A DNA stretch of 64,000 nucleotides from Clostridia bacterium. GTDB lineage: Bacteria > Bacillota > Clostridia > Oscillospirales > UBA644. Within the stretch, counting starts at the first letter, position 1, and the number at the start of each line of letters is the position of its first letter. The position numbers and the translations under genes are program-made. Below, in pieces: positions 7,824-16,235 of this stretch. Under the pieces are notes generated by a model. It was not told where the DNA came from, made no database searches, and saw nothing but the letters and a program-made list of their open reading frames with translations. The DNA is taken from the NCBI GenBank assembly GCA_017427285.1, contig JAFRTE010000019.1, positions 124,001 to 188,000 on the forward strand, written 5' to 3'.

Positions 7824-9571
7824 AATTGTCAAAGTATATTAAGCCGTATATCTGGTTTATGATACTGTCGCCGCTTCTTATGCTGGTTGAAGTGTTTATG
7901 GATCTTCTGCAACCGACTCTTATGTCGGTCATCGTTGATGACGGTATACTTGCCACCAATGAATCGGGACTGATTACGCCGGATATGAACACAATTATTT
8001 TTACCGGTTTGAAAATGCTTGCCTGTGCGCTGATCGGTATGGTCGGAGGCGTCGGATGTACATATTTTTCATCAAAAGCGTCTCAGAATTTCGGCGCCGA
8101 TCTTCGCGCGGATGTTTTCAGAAAAATAGCGAGCTTTTCATTTGCGGAAACAGATAAATTTACAACGGGTTCTCTTGTTACCCGTACTACAAACGACGTT
8201 ACTCAGCTTCAGAATCTTGTAATGATGGCGTTGCGTATGTTTGTCAGAACTCCCATGCTCTGCTTCGGCGGAATAATTATGGCGCTCTCGATCAATTTGC
8301 GTTTCGGACTTATTTTACTTGTCACGCTTCCCATTATGATTCTGCTTATAGCTCTGATAATTAAAAACGCAAATCCGTTTTTTACAAAAGTTCAGGATAA
8401 AATCGATAAACTCAACGGTATCATGCAGGAAAATTTATCGGGTGTCAGAGTAGTCAAAGCGTATGTCCGTGAAGATTATGAAACCGAGAAATTTGAAGGC
8501 GCAAACTATGACCTTGCGAAAACAACGCTTACCGTTTCACGTCTGATGGCTGTCCTGTCTCCTGTTATGATGCTTATAATGAATGCTACTACAATAGCCG
8601 TTATTTATTTCGGCGCGTTGCAGGTCAATGACGGTATAATAGGCGTCGGCGAAGTAATGGCTGTCGTTACGTATATGGCGCAGATCCTTATGAGCATGAT
8701 GATGATGTCAATGATGTTTATGGCTATCTCACGAGGAAAAGCGTCGTATGACAGGATCAAAGCCGTTATGGAAACAGACCCTTCTGTCGTATCAGGAAAC
8801 AGCGATGCCGTAGTATCGAGCGGCACAATTGAATTTAAAGACGTTTCATTCAGATATCCGTTCGCCGTGGGGGATCCCGTAATAAAGCATGTTGATCTGA
8901 AAATCAACTCGGGCGAGACCGTAGCTTTCCTCGGCGCCACAGGCTCGGGAAAAAGCTCGCTCATCAATCTCATTCCTCATTTTTACGATACGACCGAAGG
9001 CGAAGTGCTTGTTGACGGGGTTAACGTTAAAGATTACAAGCTTGACAACCTCAGAGCCGGTATCGGTATGGTATTACAGGAAGCCGTGCTTTTCAGCGGA
9101 ACCATTATGGAAAACATAAAATGGGGCAATCACAATGCGTCCGACGACGAAGCGATCGAAGCCGCAAAAACCGCTCAGGCCGATGAATTTATAAGTTCGC
9201 TCCCCGACGGCTATTCGACCATGCTCGGACAGAGAGGTTTAACTCTTTCGGGCGGACAGAAACAGCGACTTTCAATTTCGAGAGCCGTGCTTAAAAAACC
9301 GAAAATTCTTATTCTTGACGACTCAACGTCAGCGCTTGATATGGGTACTGAAGCAAGACTTCAAAATGCTCTTAAAGCAAAAATGAAAGGCATGACTTCC
9401 CTTATTATAGCGCAGCGAATTTCATCCGTTATGTATGCAGATAAAATCGTCGTACTCGACAAAGGTGAAGTCTCCGCAGTCGGCACACACGACGAATTGA
9501 TGAAGTCAAGCGATATTTACAAAGATATTTACGAATCACAGGTAGGACAGGGGGGACTGGAAAATGTCTGA
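7820..9571 (+). CDS. ABC exporter half-transporter, degenerate-site subunit
   Basis: This 583-residue protein has a six-helix membrane domain (about 1-310) and an ATPase domain (about 335-575). Walker A is GATGSGKSS (about 372) and the signature is the intact LSGGQ (about 474). Walker B reads ILILDDSTSALD, with Asp where the catalytic Glu is expected, and the H-loop reads 'IIAQRIS' with Gln in place of His. These changes mark the non-catalytic subunit of heterodimeric exporters such as TM287/288, BmrCD and LmrCD. It overlaps marR by four bases and its partner by eight. It probably exports drugs, lipids or peptides; the substrate is unknown. Confidence 0.92.
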   Translation: MKLSKYIKPYIWFMILSPLLMLVEVFMDLLQPTLMSVIVDDGILATNESGLITPDMNTIIFTGLKMLACALIGMVGGVGCTYFSSKASQNFGADLRADVFRKIASFSFAETDKFTTGSLVTRTTNDVTQLQNLVMMALRMFVRTPMLCFGGIIMALSINLRFGLILLVTLPIMILLIALIIKNANPFFTKVQDKIDKLNGIMQENLSGVRVVKAYVREDYETEKFEGANYDLAKTTLTVSRLMAVLSPVMMLIMNATTIAVIYFGALQVNDGIIGVGEVMAVVTYMAQILMSMMMMSMMFMAISRGKASYDRIKAVMETDPSVVSGNSDAVVSSGTIEFKDVSFRYPFAVGDPVIKHVDLKINSGETVAFLGATGSGKSSLINLIPHFYDTTEGEVLVDGVNVKDYKLDNLRAGIGMVLQEAVLFSGTIMENIKWGNHNASDDEAIEAAKTAQADEFISSLPDGYSTMLGQRGLTLSGGQKQRLSISRAVLKKPKILILDDSTSALDMGTEARLQNALKAKMKGMTSLIIAQRISSVMYADKIVVLDKGEVSAVGTHDELMKSSDIYKDIYESQVGQGGLENV

Positions 9572-11420
9572 AAACAGAAACAACAATTCTTCAAGAGTCC
9601 CCGGCCGCGGACCCGGCGGCGGCCCCGGAATGAGAGGCCCGCTTCAGGTTGAGAAACCGAAGGACAGCAAAAATACCCTTAAAAGACTCTTCAAATATCT
9701 CGGAGCAAGCAAATACATGCTTATCGCTCTTGTTGTTCTTGTAATTCTTACCGCTCTTACGCAGCTTACAGCGCCGGTTTTTCAGAAAAATGCGATCGAC
9801 AGTATCGCTATAACAGATACAAATCCTACTGTTAATTTCAATTCACTCACTTTTTCGCTTTTCGGAATGGCAGGCATATATCTGATAGGTGTTGTATTCA
9901 ACTTTTTGCAGGGTTGGATAGGCGCAGGGCTTTCTCAGAAAACCGTTCGCATACTCAGAAGCGATATGTTTTCCAAGATGTCAAAGCTCCCCGTAAGATA
10001 TTTTGATACAAATACGCACGGCGAACTTATGAGCCGTCTTACAAACGATATAGATAACGTTTCGAATGCGCTTTCGCAAACGGTTACAGCGATTATTCAG
10101 AGCGTTATTACAATTATCGGCGCTTTTGCAATGATGCTTTATTACAGCCCCATAATGACGCTTGTTTCGTTGACCGTAATCCCGCTTGTACTGTTTGTAA
10201 CGCGCTCCATCGTTAAAAGAACGCGCGTTCTGTTTAAAAAACAGCAGGAAGCTCTGGGCAGATTAAACGGACACGTCGAAGAGATGATTACGGGACAGAA
10301 AACCGTCGAGGCATTTTCAAGATCTGGTATAGTTGTCGAAGAATTTGACGCTATCAATAAAGATTTACGCAAATACAGCGTTAAAGCTCAGATTTTCGGC
10401 GGTTCGATCGGCCCTGTAATGAATGTCATAGGTAATATCAGCTTTGTTCTTGTAGCTATTTCTGGCGGTATACTTGCAAGCATGGGAATGGTTACTGTCG
10501 GCGTTATTCAGGCATTCGTCCAGTATTCAAAACAGTTTACAAGACCCATAAACGAAGTCGCCAATCAGTACAGCACCATACAGTCGGCTCTGTCAAGCGC
10601 CGAACGTGTTTTTGACGTTATGGATCAGATCCCCGAAAGCGATGAATTTTCCGACAAGCCTTTTGATGTTAATTCCGTTAAAGGCGACGTTGTATTCAAT
10701 AACGTTAATTTCGGCTATACGCCCGAAAAACAGGTTTTGAAGGATTTTTCCATTAATGTTAAAGCAGGCCAGAAAATCGCGCTTGTAGGACCTACCGGAG
10801 CCGGAAAAACAACGGTTGTCAATCTTATCACGAGATTTTATGACATCGACTCCGGAGAAATACTTCTCGACGGCGAAAACATTTTTGAACTTCCGAAAAA
10901 GGGGCTCAGAAGCTGTATAGGAATAGTTTTGCAGGATACTGTCCTATTCACCGGCACAATTAAGGATAATATCCGATTCGGCAGACTTGACGCCACCGAC
11001 GAAGAGATTTACGCCGCCGCAAAAACGGCAAACGCCGACAGTTTTATCAGAAGACTGCCCGACGGCTACGATACTCAGCTTTCCGAACAGGGTTCCAATC
11101 TTTCTCAGGGCCAAAGACAGCTCCTTTCAATAGCAAGAGCGGTGCTTGCCGATCCTAAAATACTGATCCTTGACGAAGCTACTTCGTCTATAGATACCCG
11201 TACAGAAATGAATATTCAGAAAGCTATGATAAGACTGATGAAAGGCAAAACAAGCTTTATTATAGCGCACAGACTTTCAACGATCAGAGACGCAGACGAT
11301 ATCCTCGTTATTGACGGCGGAAGAATCGTTGAAAAAGGTGATCATCAGTCGCTTCTTGACCAGAAAGGACATTACTGGAAACTTTATCAGTCTCAGTTTA
11401 CAAGAAGCGATGCCGTATAA
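9564..11420 (+). CDS. ABC exporter half-transporter, catalytic-site subunit
   Basis: This 618-residue partner opens with a Gly/Pro/Arg-rich tail (about 10-30), then the six-helix export domain and an ATPase domain. Walker A is GPTGAGKTT (about 408). Walker B ends ILILDEATSSID with the catalytic Glu, and the H-loop His is present ('IIAHRLST'). Its signature is LSQGQ rather than LSGGQ. Combined with the preceding subunit, this gives one competent ATP site (this Walker B and H-loop with the partner's LSGGQ) and one degenerate site. The eight-base overlap with the upstream gene and a GGGGGG ribosome site support paired expression. Confidence 0.92.
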   Translation: MSENRNNNSSRVPGRGPGGGPGMRGPLQVEKPKDSKNTLKRLFKYLGASKYMLIALVVLVILTALTQLTAPVFQKNAIDSIAITDTNPTVNFNSLTFSLFGMAGIYLIGVVFNFLQGWIGAGLSQKTVRILRSDMFSKMSKLPVRYFDTNTHGELMSRLTNDIDNVSNALSQTVTAIIQSVITIIGAFAMMLYYSPIMTLVSLTVIPLVLFVTRSIVKRTRVLFKKQQEALGRLNGHVEEMITGQKTVEAFSRSGIVVEEFDAINKDLRKYSVKAQIFGGSIGPVMNVIGNISFVLVAISGGILASMGMVTVGVIQAFVQYSKQFTRPINEVANQYSTIQSALSSAERVFDVMDQIPESDEFSDKPFDVNSVKGDVVFNNVNFGYTPEKQVLKDFSINVKAGQKIALVGPTGAGKTTVVNLITRFYDIDSGEILLDGENIFELPKKGLRSCIGIVLQDTVLFTGTIKDNIRFGRLDATDEEIYAAAKTANADSFIRRLPDGYDTQLSEQGSNLSQGQRQLLSIARAVLADPKILILDEATSSIDTRTEMNIQKAMIRLMKGKTSFIIAHRLSTIRDADDILVIDGGRIVEKGDHQSLLDQKGHYWKLYQSQFTRSDAV

Positions 11421-11467
11421 TACAGTGATTTTTGCTATGACAAATCTGTGAATATTTCTTTTTGGGA

Positions 11468-11496
11468 TTGACAAATAACCACTGTTGTGATATTAT
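11468..11496 (+). promoter_or_regulatory. Promoter of the VanY-like gene
   Basis: TTGACA (11468-11473), a 17-base spacer and TATTAT (11491-11496), with an extended TGa just before the -10. The predicted leader is about 40 bases and contains the GAGGTG ribosome site of the next gene. Confidence 0.75.
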
Positions 11497-11541
11497 TATT
11501 TAAAGAAAAGCTGAATCATTTAAATACCGAGGTGAAGCGGA

Positions 11542-12450
11542 TTGAACGGAAAATCTCTAAGCGAACCGATGACGATCGGACTTATTGCGATTGTTTGCGT
11601 TGCGTTTGTGCTTTCTGTTTTCTGCTTTGCCTCGATGTTTGTTTTCAACAAAGAAAGCAGTCTGACAATAGACGGCGAATCCGGTACGGATAACCCAGAA
11701 AATGAAAATGAATATCCCGGAGCAGACCCTGAAACCGTTGCCAAGATCGAATCTCTGAAAAGCGAGATTGCGGTTTACGATAAAATATTGGCGTCTGACT
11801 ACATGCTGCTTGTAAACAAGGAGCATCCGCTTCCGGAGGGCTACAGCCCTTCAAGTCTGATCGACACCGAATCGAATCCCGCTTTAAAACTTGAAACCGT
11901 TGCCGCAATCAAAATCCAGGAATTTATAAATGCGGCAAAAGAGGCGGGGTATTCCTGCAAGGTCGTTACCGCATACAGATCAAACGCCGAACAGGAAGCT
12001 GTTTACAATTTTGCATATCAGAGCGAGATCAATGCCGGATATACATCCGAAGAAGCGGAAGCTAGGATAGGCCTTTCGGTCGCCAAACCGGGATACAGTG
12101 AGTTTGAAACTGGATATACGGTTTGTATCGCGGAAAACTCCTCTGTTACAAAAGAGGAAATGCTCGAATCAGATCTTTATAAGTATATATCCGAAAATAT
12201 TTATAAATACGGTTTCATCCTTCGCTATCCCGAGGGTAAGCAGGATATTACAGGATATGAATTTGATCCGTTCTGTTACCGTTATATAGGCGATGAAGGC
12301 GTTGCCGACGGTGTTCTTACTATGAGTCATGCGCAATATATTTACGAAAAAAACTTTTCTTTTGAAGAGTATATCGATTATCTGACGGCTAAACGCGCAT
12401 ATGCAGAACAAAATTTAAATGTATCTACTGCCGATACCGATCGGCATTGA
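11542..12450 (+). CDS. VanY/LdcB-like D-Ala-D-Ala carboxypeptidase fold, catalytically degenerate
   Basis: This 302-residue protein has an N-terminal membrane anchor (about 12-34), a spacer, then an M15B/VanY domain: 'LLVNKEHPLPEGY', 'VTAYRSNAEQEAVYN', 'GYSEFETGY' and 'YGFILRYPEGK'. Active VanY and LdcB enzymes read SExxTGxxxD with His after SE, and EPWH near the end. Here the first His is Phe188, the Asp is Cys195, the catalytic Glu is Asp242 and the last His is Cys245. All zinc ligands and the general base are gone while the surrounding fold is kept. I infer a peptidoglycan-binding or regulatory pseudoenzyme at the outer membrane face. The start is TTG with GAGGTG seven bases before it. Confidence 0.85.
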   Translation: MNGKSLSEPMTIGLIAIVCVAFVLSVFCFASMFVFNKESSLTIDGESGTDNPENENEYPGADPETVAKIESLKSEIAVYDKILASDYMLLVNKEHPLPEGYSPSSLIDTESNPALKLETVAAIKIQEFINAAKEAGYSCKVVTAYRSNAEQEAVYNFAYQSEINAGYTSEEAEARIGLSVAKPGYSEFETGYTVCIAENSSVTKEEMLESDLYKYISENIYKYGFILRYPEGKQDITGYEFDPFCYRYIGDEGVADGVLTMSHAQYIYEKNFSFEEYIDYLTAKRAYAEQNLNVSTADTDRH

Positions 12451-12494
12451 GATTATATTAGAAACAAAATTCTTTTTTTAAAAGAGGTGTTTTT

Positions 12495-13547
12495 ATGGCA
12501 ATTAAACTAGGTATCATAGGATACGGCGGAATGGCTCACTGGCACAGAGAAAGCGGACTTAAAAACGTTCCCGGATTTGAAGTAATCGGTGTTTATGACG
12601 TCGATCCCGCAAAAATCGAAGAGGCACGTTCGCAGGGAATGATAGGATACAGCAAGCTCGAAGATATGCTTGCAAATCCCGATATCAATCTTTGCCTTGT
12701 TGCTACACCCAATCAGGTACATAAGGAACTAACCATTGCGGCTCTTAATGCAGGCAAAAACGTTGTCTGCGAAAAACCGGTTACTCTTACGGTTAAAGAC
12801 CTCGATGAAATGATCGCTGCTTCCGAAAGAAACAATAAATTATTCACCGTTCATCAAAACAGACGTTGGGATGCCGACTATCTGGTAGCAAAACAGGTGT
12901 TTGACAGCGGCGTTTTAGGCAAGGTGTTCACCATTCAGTCAAGACTTCACGGTACCGGAGGCATTATGCACGGCTGGCGCGCGCTTCCCGAATGCGGAGG
13001 CGGTATGGTTTACGACTGGGGCGTTCATTTTATCGATCAGATATGCAATATGGTCCCAGGTAAAATTACCGATATCAGCGCAGATCTTCACAGCGTTAAG
13101 AATCTTCTTATAGACGACTACTTTATGACTCAGCTTAAGTTTGACAGCGGTGTTCAGGTAATGATAGAAATAGGCACATTCCTTCTCAAACCTACTCCGC
13201 GTTGGTATATGGCAGGCAATGCAGGAACAATGCAGCTCGACGATTTCAGCGGCGTTAAAGGCGGAATAACGAAGGTATCCAAGCTTGCAGAGCTTATTCC
13301 TCCCGTTATCGTCAATACTCCCGCAGGTCCGACAAGAACATTTGCTCCGCAGCCTCCCGAAACACTTGAGCAGCTTCCGCTTCCTTCTTTCTCAGGCGGT
13401 TGGTCAGATTTCTATAAAAATGTTGATGCCGCAATGGAAGGTAAAGAAGAGCTTATTGTTAAGCCGTGGCAGGTCAGACGTGTTCTCGGCGTTCTCGAAA
13501 AGATTTTCGAATCCGCAAAAACCGGTCATTCAGTTAAATACGAATAA
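12495..13547 (+). CDS. Gfo/Idh/MocA family NAD(P)-dependent oxidoreductase
   Basis: The 350-residue product opens with the Rossmann motif 'GIIGYGGMAHWH', contains the family lysine in 'VCEKPVTL' (about 98), and the C-terminal domain signature 'GGGMVYDWGVHFIDQ' with its likely catalytic His. The family oxidises or reduces sugar or inositol ring hydroxyls using NAD(P). The substrate cannot be assigned. A clear AAAGAGGTG ribosome site sets the ATG. A hairpin terminator begins 43 bases after the stop. It shows only family-level resemblance to the second such enzyme at 50505. Confidence 0.88.
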   Translation: MAIKLGIIGYGGMAHWHRESGLKNVPGFEVIGVYDVDPAKIEEARSQGMIGYSKLEDMLANPDINLCLVATPNQVHKELTIAALNAGKNVVCEKPVTLTVKDLDEMIAASERNNKLFTVHQNRRWDADYLVAKQVFDSGVLGKVFTIQSRLHGTGGIMHGWRALPECGGGMVYDWGVHFIDQICNMVPGKITDISADLHSVKNLLIDDYFMTQLKFDSGVQVMIEIGTFLLKPTPRWYMAGNAGTMQLDDFSGVKGGITKVSKLAELIPPVIVNTPAGPTRTFAPQPPETLEQLPLPSFSGGWSDFYKNVDAAMEGKEELIVKPWQVRRVLGVLEKIFESAKTGHSVKYE

Positions 13548-13590
13548 AATACCGCTTAAACACAGGTTTCCTTCAATATAGCAATTAAAG

Positions 13591-13633
13591 GGCGCTTGGG
13601 CAATGCTTCTTTTGCCCTTGCGCCGTTCTTTTT
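13591..13633 (+). terminator. Rho-independent terminator abutting the next start codon
   Basis: Arms GGCGCTTGGGCAA (13591-13603) and TTGCCCTTGCGCC (13612-13624) pair with a two-base internal mismatch, followed by GTTCTTTTT (13625-13633). It ends the oxidoreductase transcript but finishes only a few bases before the ATG at 13637. Confidence 0.75.
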
Positions 13634-13636
13634 ATT

Positions 13637-15541
13637 ATGAAAAAACTGTTTTTTGCCGTCTTTTTTATTTTTCTGATAATAGTGGTAAGCTCGTGTTCGA
13701 CAACCGAACAACGGGTAGACCGTCTTTACGCCAAAATGGAAGAGATCGAATCCCTCCTTGCAGATTCAGCTCTATCTTCTGACGAACAAAATTCACTTTT
13801 ATCATCGCTTGATAAAATAAAACTGGAAATATCGGATGCAATTACGGAGTTCGCTGTCGATATTTCACCTGACAGCATCGATTTGATCGCTATTCCGTAT
13901 AATTCAAGCGATTTAAACAAGCTCGGAGAGTGGTATTATTCAAATCTTGTTTATCCTTTATACTGTTATGAGAGCGATTACGCTCCATTATATGTCAGGG
14001 ACGGCGAGAACTTTACTTCGCAGGAAAAATTCAACATAATCAGTTATCACTTATATAATACTTATTCGTCACTTCTCGATCAAAAATATTCATACCTGAA
14101 TCTTGATGCGGATTCGGCGGATAAAATCTCGCTTTCCGTTTTCGGCGAAGAATTGGATAAAACGTCGATATCGGAGTATTCGGAAATAAGCAACAGCTAC
14201 AGGATTATGCCTCCTTTAAGTGAAAACCGTCTTTTAACTCCGATTTTTGATGGGATCAAAATACGGGATGTTACAAAAACAGAATTAACCGTCCATTATG
14301 CTGAGCAGACCAACACCCGCGTTATTTATTCGGAAATATTCGTTTTTGAAAAAACGGGTGATAATCTTTTTTATCTATACTCAAGAGTAAGAAAAAATCA
14401 GAGTATTTCTCTTACTGATTTATCGGGGTCCGAAGTATCACAGGAAAGCATTTATATCCCCGAGTTTGTAATCTCTCTTCCCGACCCCGACGGTTATTCC
14501 GATAATATCACGGTATCCTATTTCCTTCTTGATTATTACTGTTCAGCAATCGACAACTATTCCGGCAATATTATCGCTTACAAACCTCTTTCCGTTCGTT
14601 CTCTTCTCAATATGATTATTTTACTGCAGCCGCAGATCGACTTATTAATTGCAAATATTGCCGATGAATATCAGTATTTTGGCATTCCATCAGAGTTTTT
14701 TAACGAACAGGTCTCGCAGTATTTCGGAAACAGTTTTTCGTTAGACGAAAGCAAAGATGAATTTTACGATGAAAGTCTTGACCTCTATTTATATCAAATA
14801 TCAGAAATATCGAAAGTACAATATACAAAACAGGTGCTTTCTCTCGATATATTGGAAAACGGATATGTTCGCATGGAAACAGCGCTTTTTGCGCCAAACA
14901 GTTATTCTGAGTTAATAGCAAAAGAAGTGGTTGTTTTTAGCGATAATAAAGACGGAACATATTCTGTTTTCAGCAGACATTACAATATGCATACCGCGTC
15001 GGTCATCAATTCCGTTGTGGCGGATACCGTTCCGTTATTTCCCGAAATATATCCCGATACGTCGGTTTCAGATATTACAAAGGGCGTCTGGTTATATAAA
15101 AATTACGGTTCGCTTCTTGATTTTGAGTTCGATTCGGTCAGTCTTATTTCATCGGAACTTTTAGCCGATTTCGCAGTCGAACGTCTTTTTGAAACTCAGG
15201 AATTTCAAATGTTTGCAGATAACAGCTGCATCGCTTTCCCGAAAGCGCTCGTTAAAGAGGAAGTACGTCTTTATTTCGGCAATGCTGTATTTATACCTGA
15301 AATGGTCTCATATTATGATCTATCAACTGAAATGTTCTACGTCAATGTCTGGACGCCCGATAAAAACGATACCTCCGGTACCGTAATCAGCGCCGGAGGT
15401 TCATCGGGTAGTTTATTCAAAGTATATATCGAAAAATCATCAACACACAAAAATACAGTCAACGAGCAGTATATTCTTACTTTCAACGAACTGTCAAACG
15501 GCTCATTCAGATTTGTCTCAGCGGTTACCACCAAGCAATAA
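13637..15541 (+). CDS. Putative lipoprotein with three related internal modules
   Basis: This 634-residue protein has a lipoprotein signal peptide with lipobox VSSC (lipidated Cys20) and a Glu/Ser-rich helix (about 25-70). After that, three stretches share a pattern: 'ISLSVFG' with a Tyr-rich tail (about 164-190), 'VSQYFGNSF' (about 359-390) and 'VRLYFGNAV' (about 543-572). Each is followed by a strand-rich segment ending in an 'F..DG.YSV.SR'-like motif (for example about 240-252 and 434-448). The motif spacing is 194 and 184 residues. I recognise no known family. The protein is probably anchored on the outer membrane face. There is no visible Shine-Dalgarno, and a terminator hairpin ends 12 bases before the ATG. 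The last 24 bases overlap the convergent NUDIX gene. Confidence 0.8.
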   Translation: MKKLFFAVFFIFLIIVVSSCSTTEQRVDRLYAKMEEIESLLADSALSSDEQNSLLSSLDKIKLEISDAITEFAVDISPDSIDLIAIPYNSSDLNKLGEWYYSNLVYPLYCYESDYAPLYVRDGENFTSQEKFNIISYHLYNTYSSLLDQKYSYLNLDADSADKISLSVFGEELDKTSISEYSEISNSYRIMPPLSENRLLTPIFDGIKIRDVTKTELTVHYAEQTNTRVIYSEIFVFEKTGDNLFYLYSRVRKNQSISLTDLSGSEVSQESIYIPEFVISLPDPDGYSDNITVSYFLLDYYCSAIDNYSGNIIAYKPLSVRSLLNMIILLQPQIDLLIANIADEYQYFGIPSEFFNEQVSQYFGNSFSLDESKDEFYDESLDLYLYQISEISKVQYTKQVLSLDILENGYVRMETALFAPNSYSELIAKEVVVFSDNKDGTYSVFSRHYNMHTASVINSVVADTVPLFPEIYPDTSVSDITKGVWLYKNYGSLLDFEFDSVSLISSELLADFAVERLFETQEFQMFADNSCIAFPKALVKEEVRLYFGNAVFIPEMVSYYDLSTEMFYVNVWTPDKNDTSGTVISAGGSSGSLFKVYIEKSSTHKNTVNEQYILTFNELSNGSFRFVSAVTTKQ

Positions 15542-16060
15542 TATGGTTTTTAAAATTGCCGTTTGAGTTTTTGCGTCGGGAATTATCCCTTTCATTATCT
15601 GCGAAGCAAAATCATAAATATTTTTCTTGCAGACCTCAACGAATTCGTCTTCGTCGGGGTCTTGTTTTTCAAACGCAAGGTCTGTTGCAAGATACATATG
15701 GATTACTTCATCAATAATGGCAGGGGAGGTGTAAAGAGGACCGAGATATTCATATTTCCCTGCTACAATTCCTGTTTCCTCTCTGAGCTCCCGTGCTGCG
15801 CCTTCAAGCGGAGTCTCGCCGGCGTCAATCTTCCCTGCAGGAATTTCAGATATGACGGATGCAAACGGATATCGATACTGTCTTACAAGATATATATTGT
15901 TTTCGTCATCAAGAGCAACAACACAAACGGCGCCCTGATGTCTTATAACTTCTCTTACAGCGCTTTTTCCGTTCGGAAGCGAAATGTTGTCTTTATATAA
16001 ATGAACGATTATCCCGTCATATATTAGTTCGCTTGAGATTCGTTTTTCTTCCATATCCAT
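15518..16060 (-). CDS. NUDIX hydrolase, ADP-ribose pyrophosphatase type
   Basis: This 180-residue protein has a complete NUDIX box, G76-x5-E82-x7-REL-x-EE-x-GI98, and the upstream 'YRYPFASVISEIPAG' segment characteristic of ADP-ribose pyrophosphatases (NudF type). It should cleave ADP-ribose to AMP and ribose 5-phosphate, or a related nucleotide sugar such as ADP-glucose. The latter idea is inference from its place at the end of a glycogen gene run. It begins one base after the stop of the small OadG-like gene. Its 3' end overlaps the convergent lipoprotein gene by 24 bases. Confidence 0.88.
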   Translation of the reverse strand: MDMEEKRISSELIYDGIIVHLYKDNISLPNGKSAVREVIRHQGAVCVVALDDENNIYLVRQYRYPFASVISEIPAGKIDAGETPLEGAARELREETGIVAGKYEYLGPLYTSPAIIDEVIHMYLATDLAFEKQDPDEDEFVEVCKKNIYDFASQIMKGIIPDAKTQTAILKTILLLGGNR

Positions 16061-16061
16061 T

Positions 16062-16217
16062 TTAGTTTTTGTCCTTATTATCTTCTTTTTTTACGGGAAA
16101 TATCTTTCCGAGGATCCAGATTATAAGCATAATTATGCCTATAACCATAAAAATACCAAGCATTCCCCAGCCCATTGTCGGAAGTGAATTCAGCAATGCG
16201 TCAACGTCAAAAATCAT
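16062..16217 (-). CDS. OadG-related small membrane subunit (51 residues)
   Basis: This short gene reads MIFDVDALLN at its start, then one membrane helix (about 18-40, 'LGIFMVIGIIMLIIWILG') and a Lys/Asp-rich tail. It follows oadB by 18 bases, has an excellent AAGGAGG ribosome site (16228-16234), and ends one base before the NUDIX gene. Single-helix proteins of this kind accompany OadB as the gamma (OadG-like) subunit of sodium-pumping decarboxylases. At 51 residues it is shorter than classical OadG and lacks the long Pro/Ala-rich tail. The call rests on position, size and topology. Confidence 0.75.
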   Translation of the reverse strand: MIFDVDALLNSLPTMGWGMLGIFMVIGIIMLIIWILGKIFPVKKEDNKDKN

Positions 16218-16235
16218 AATTATTCTGCCTCCTTA

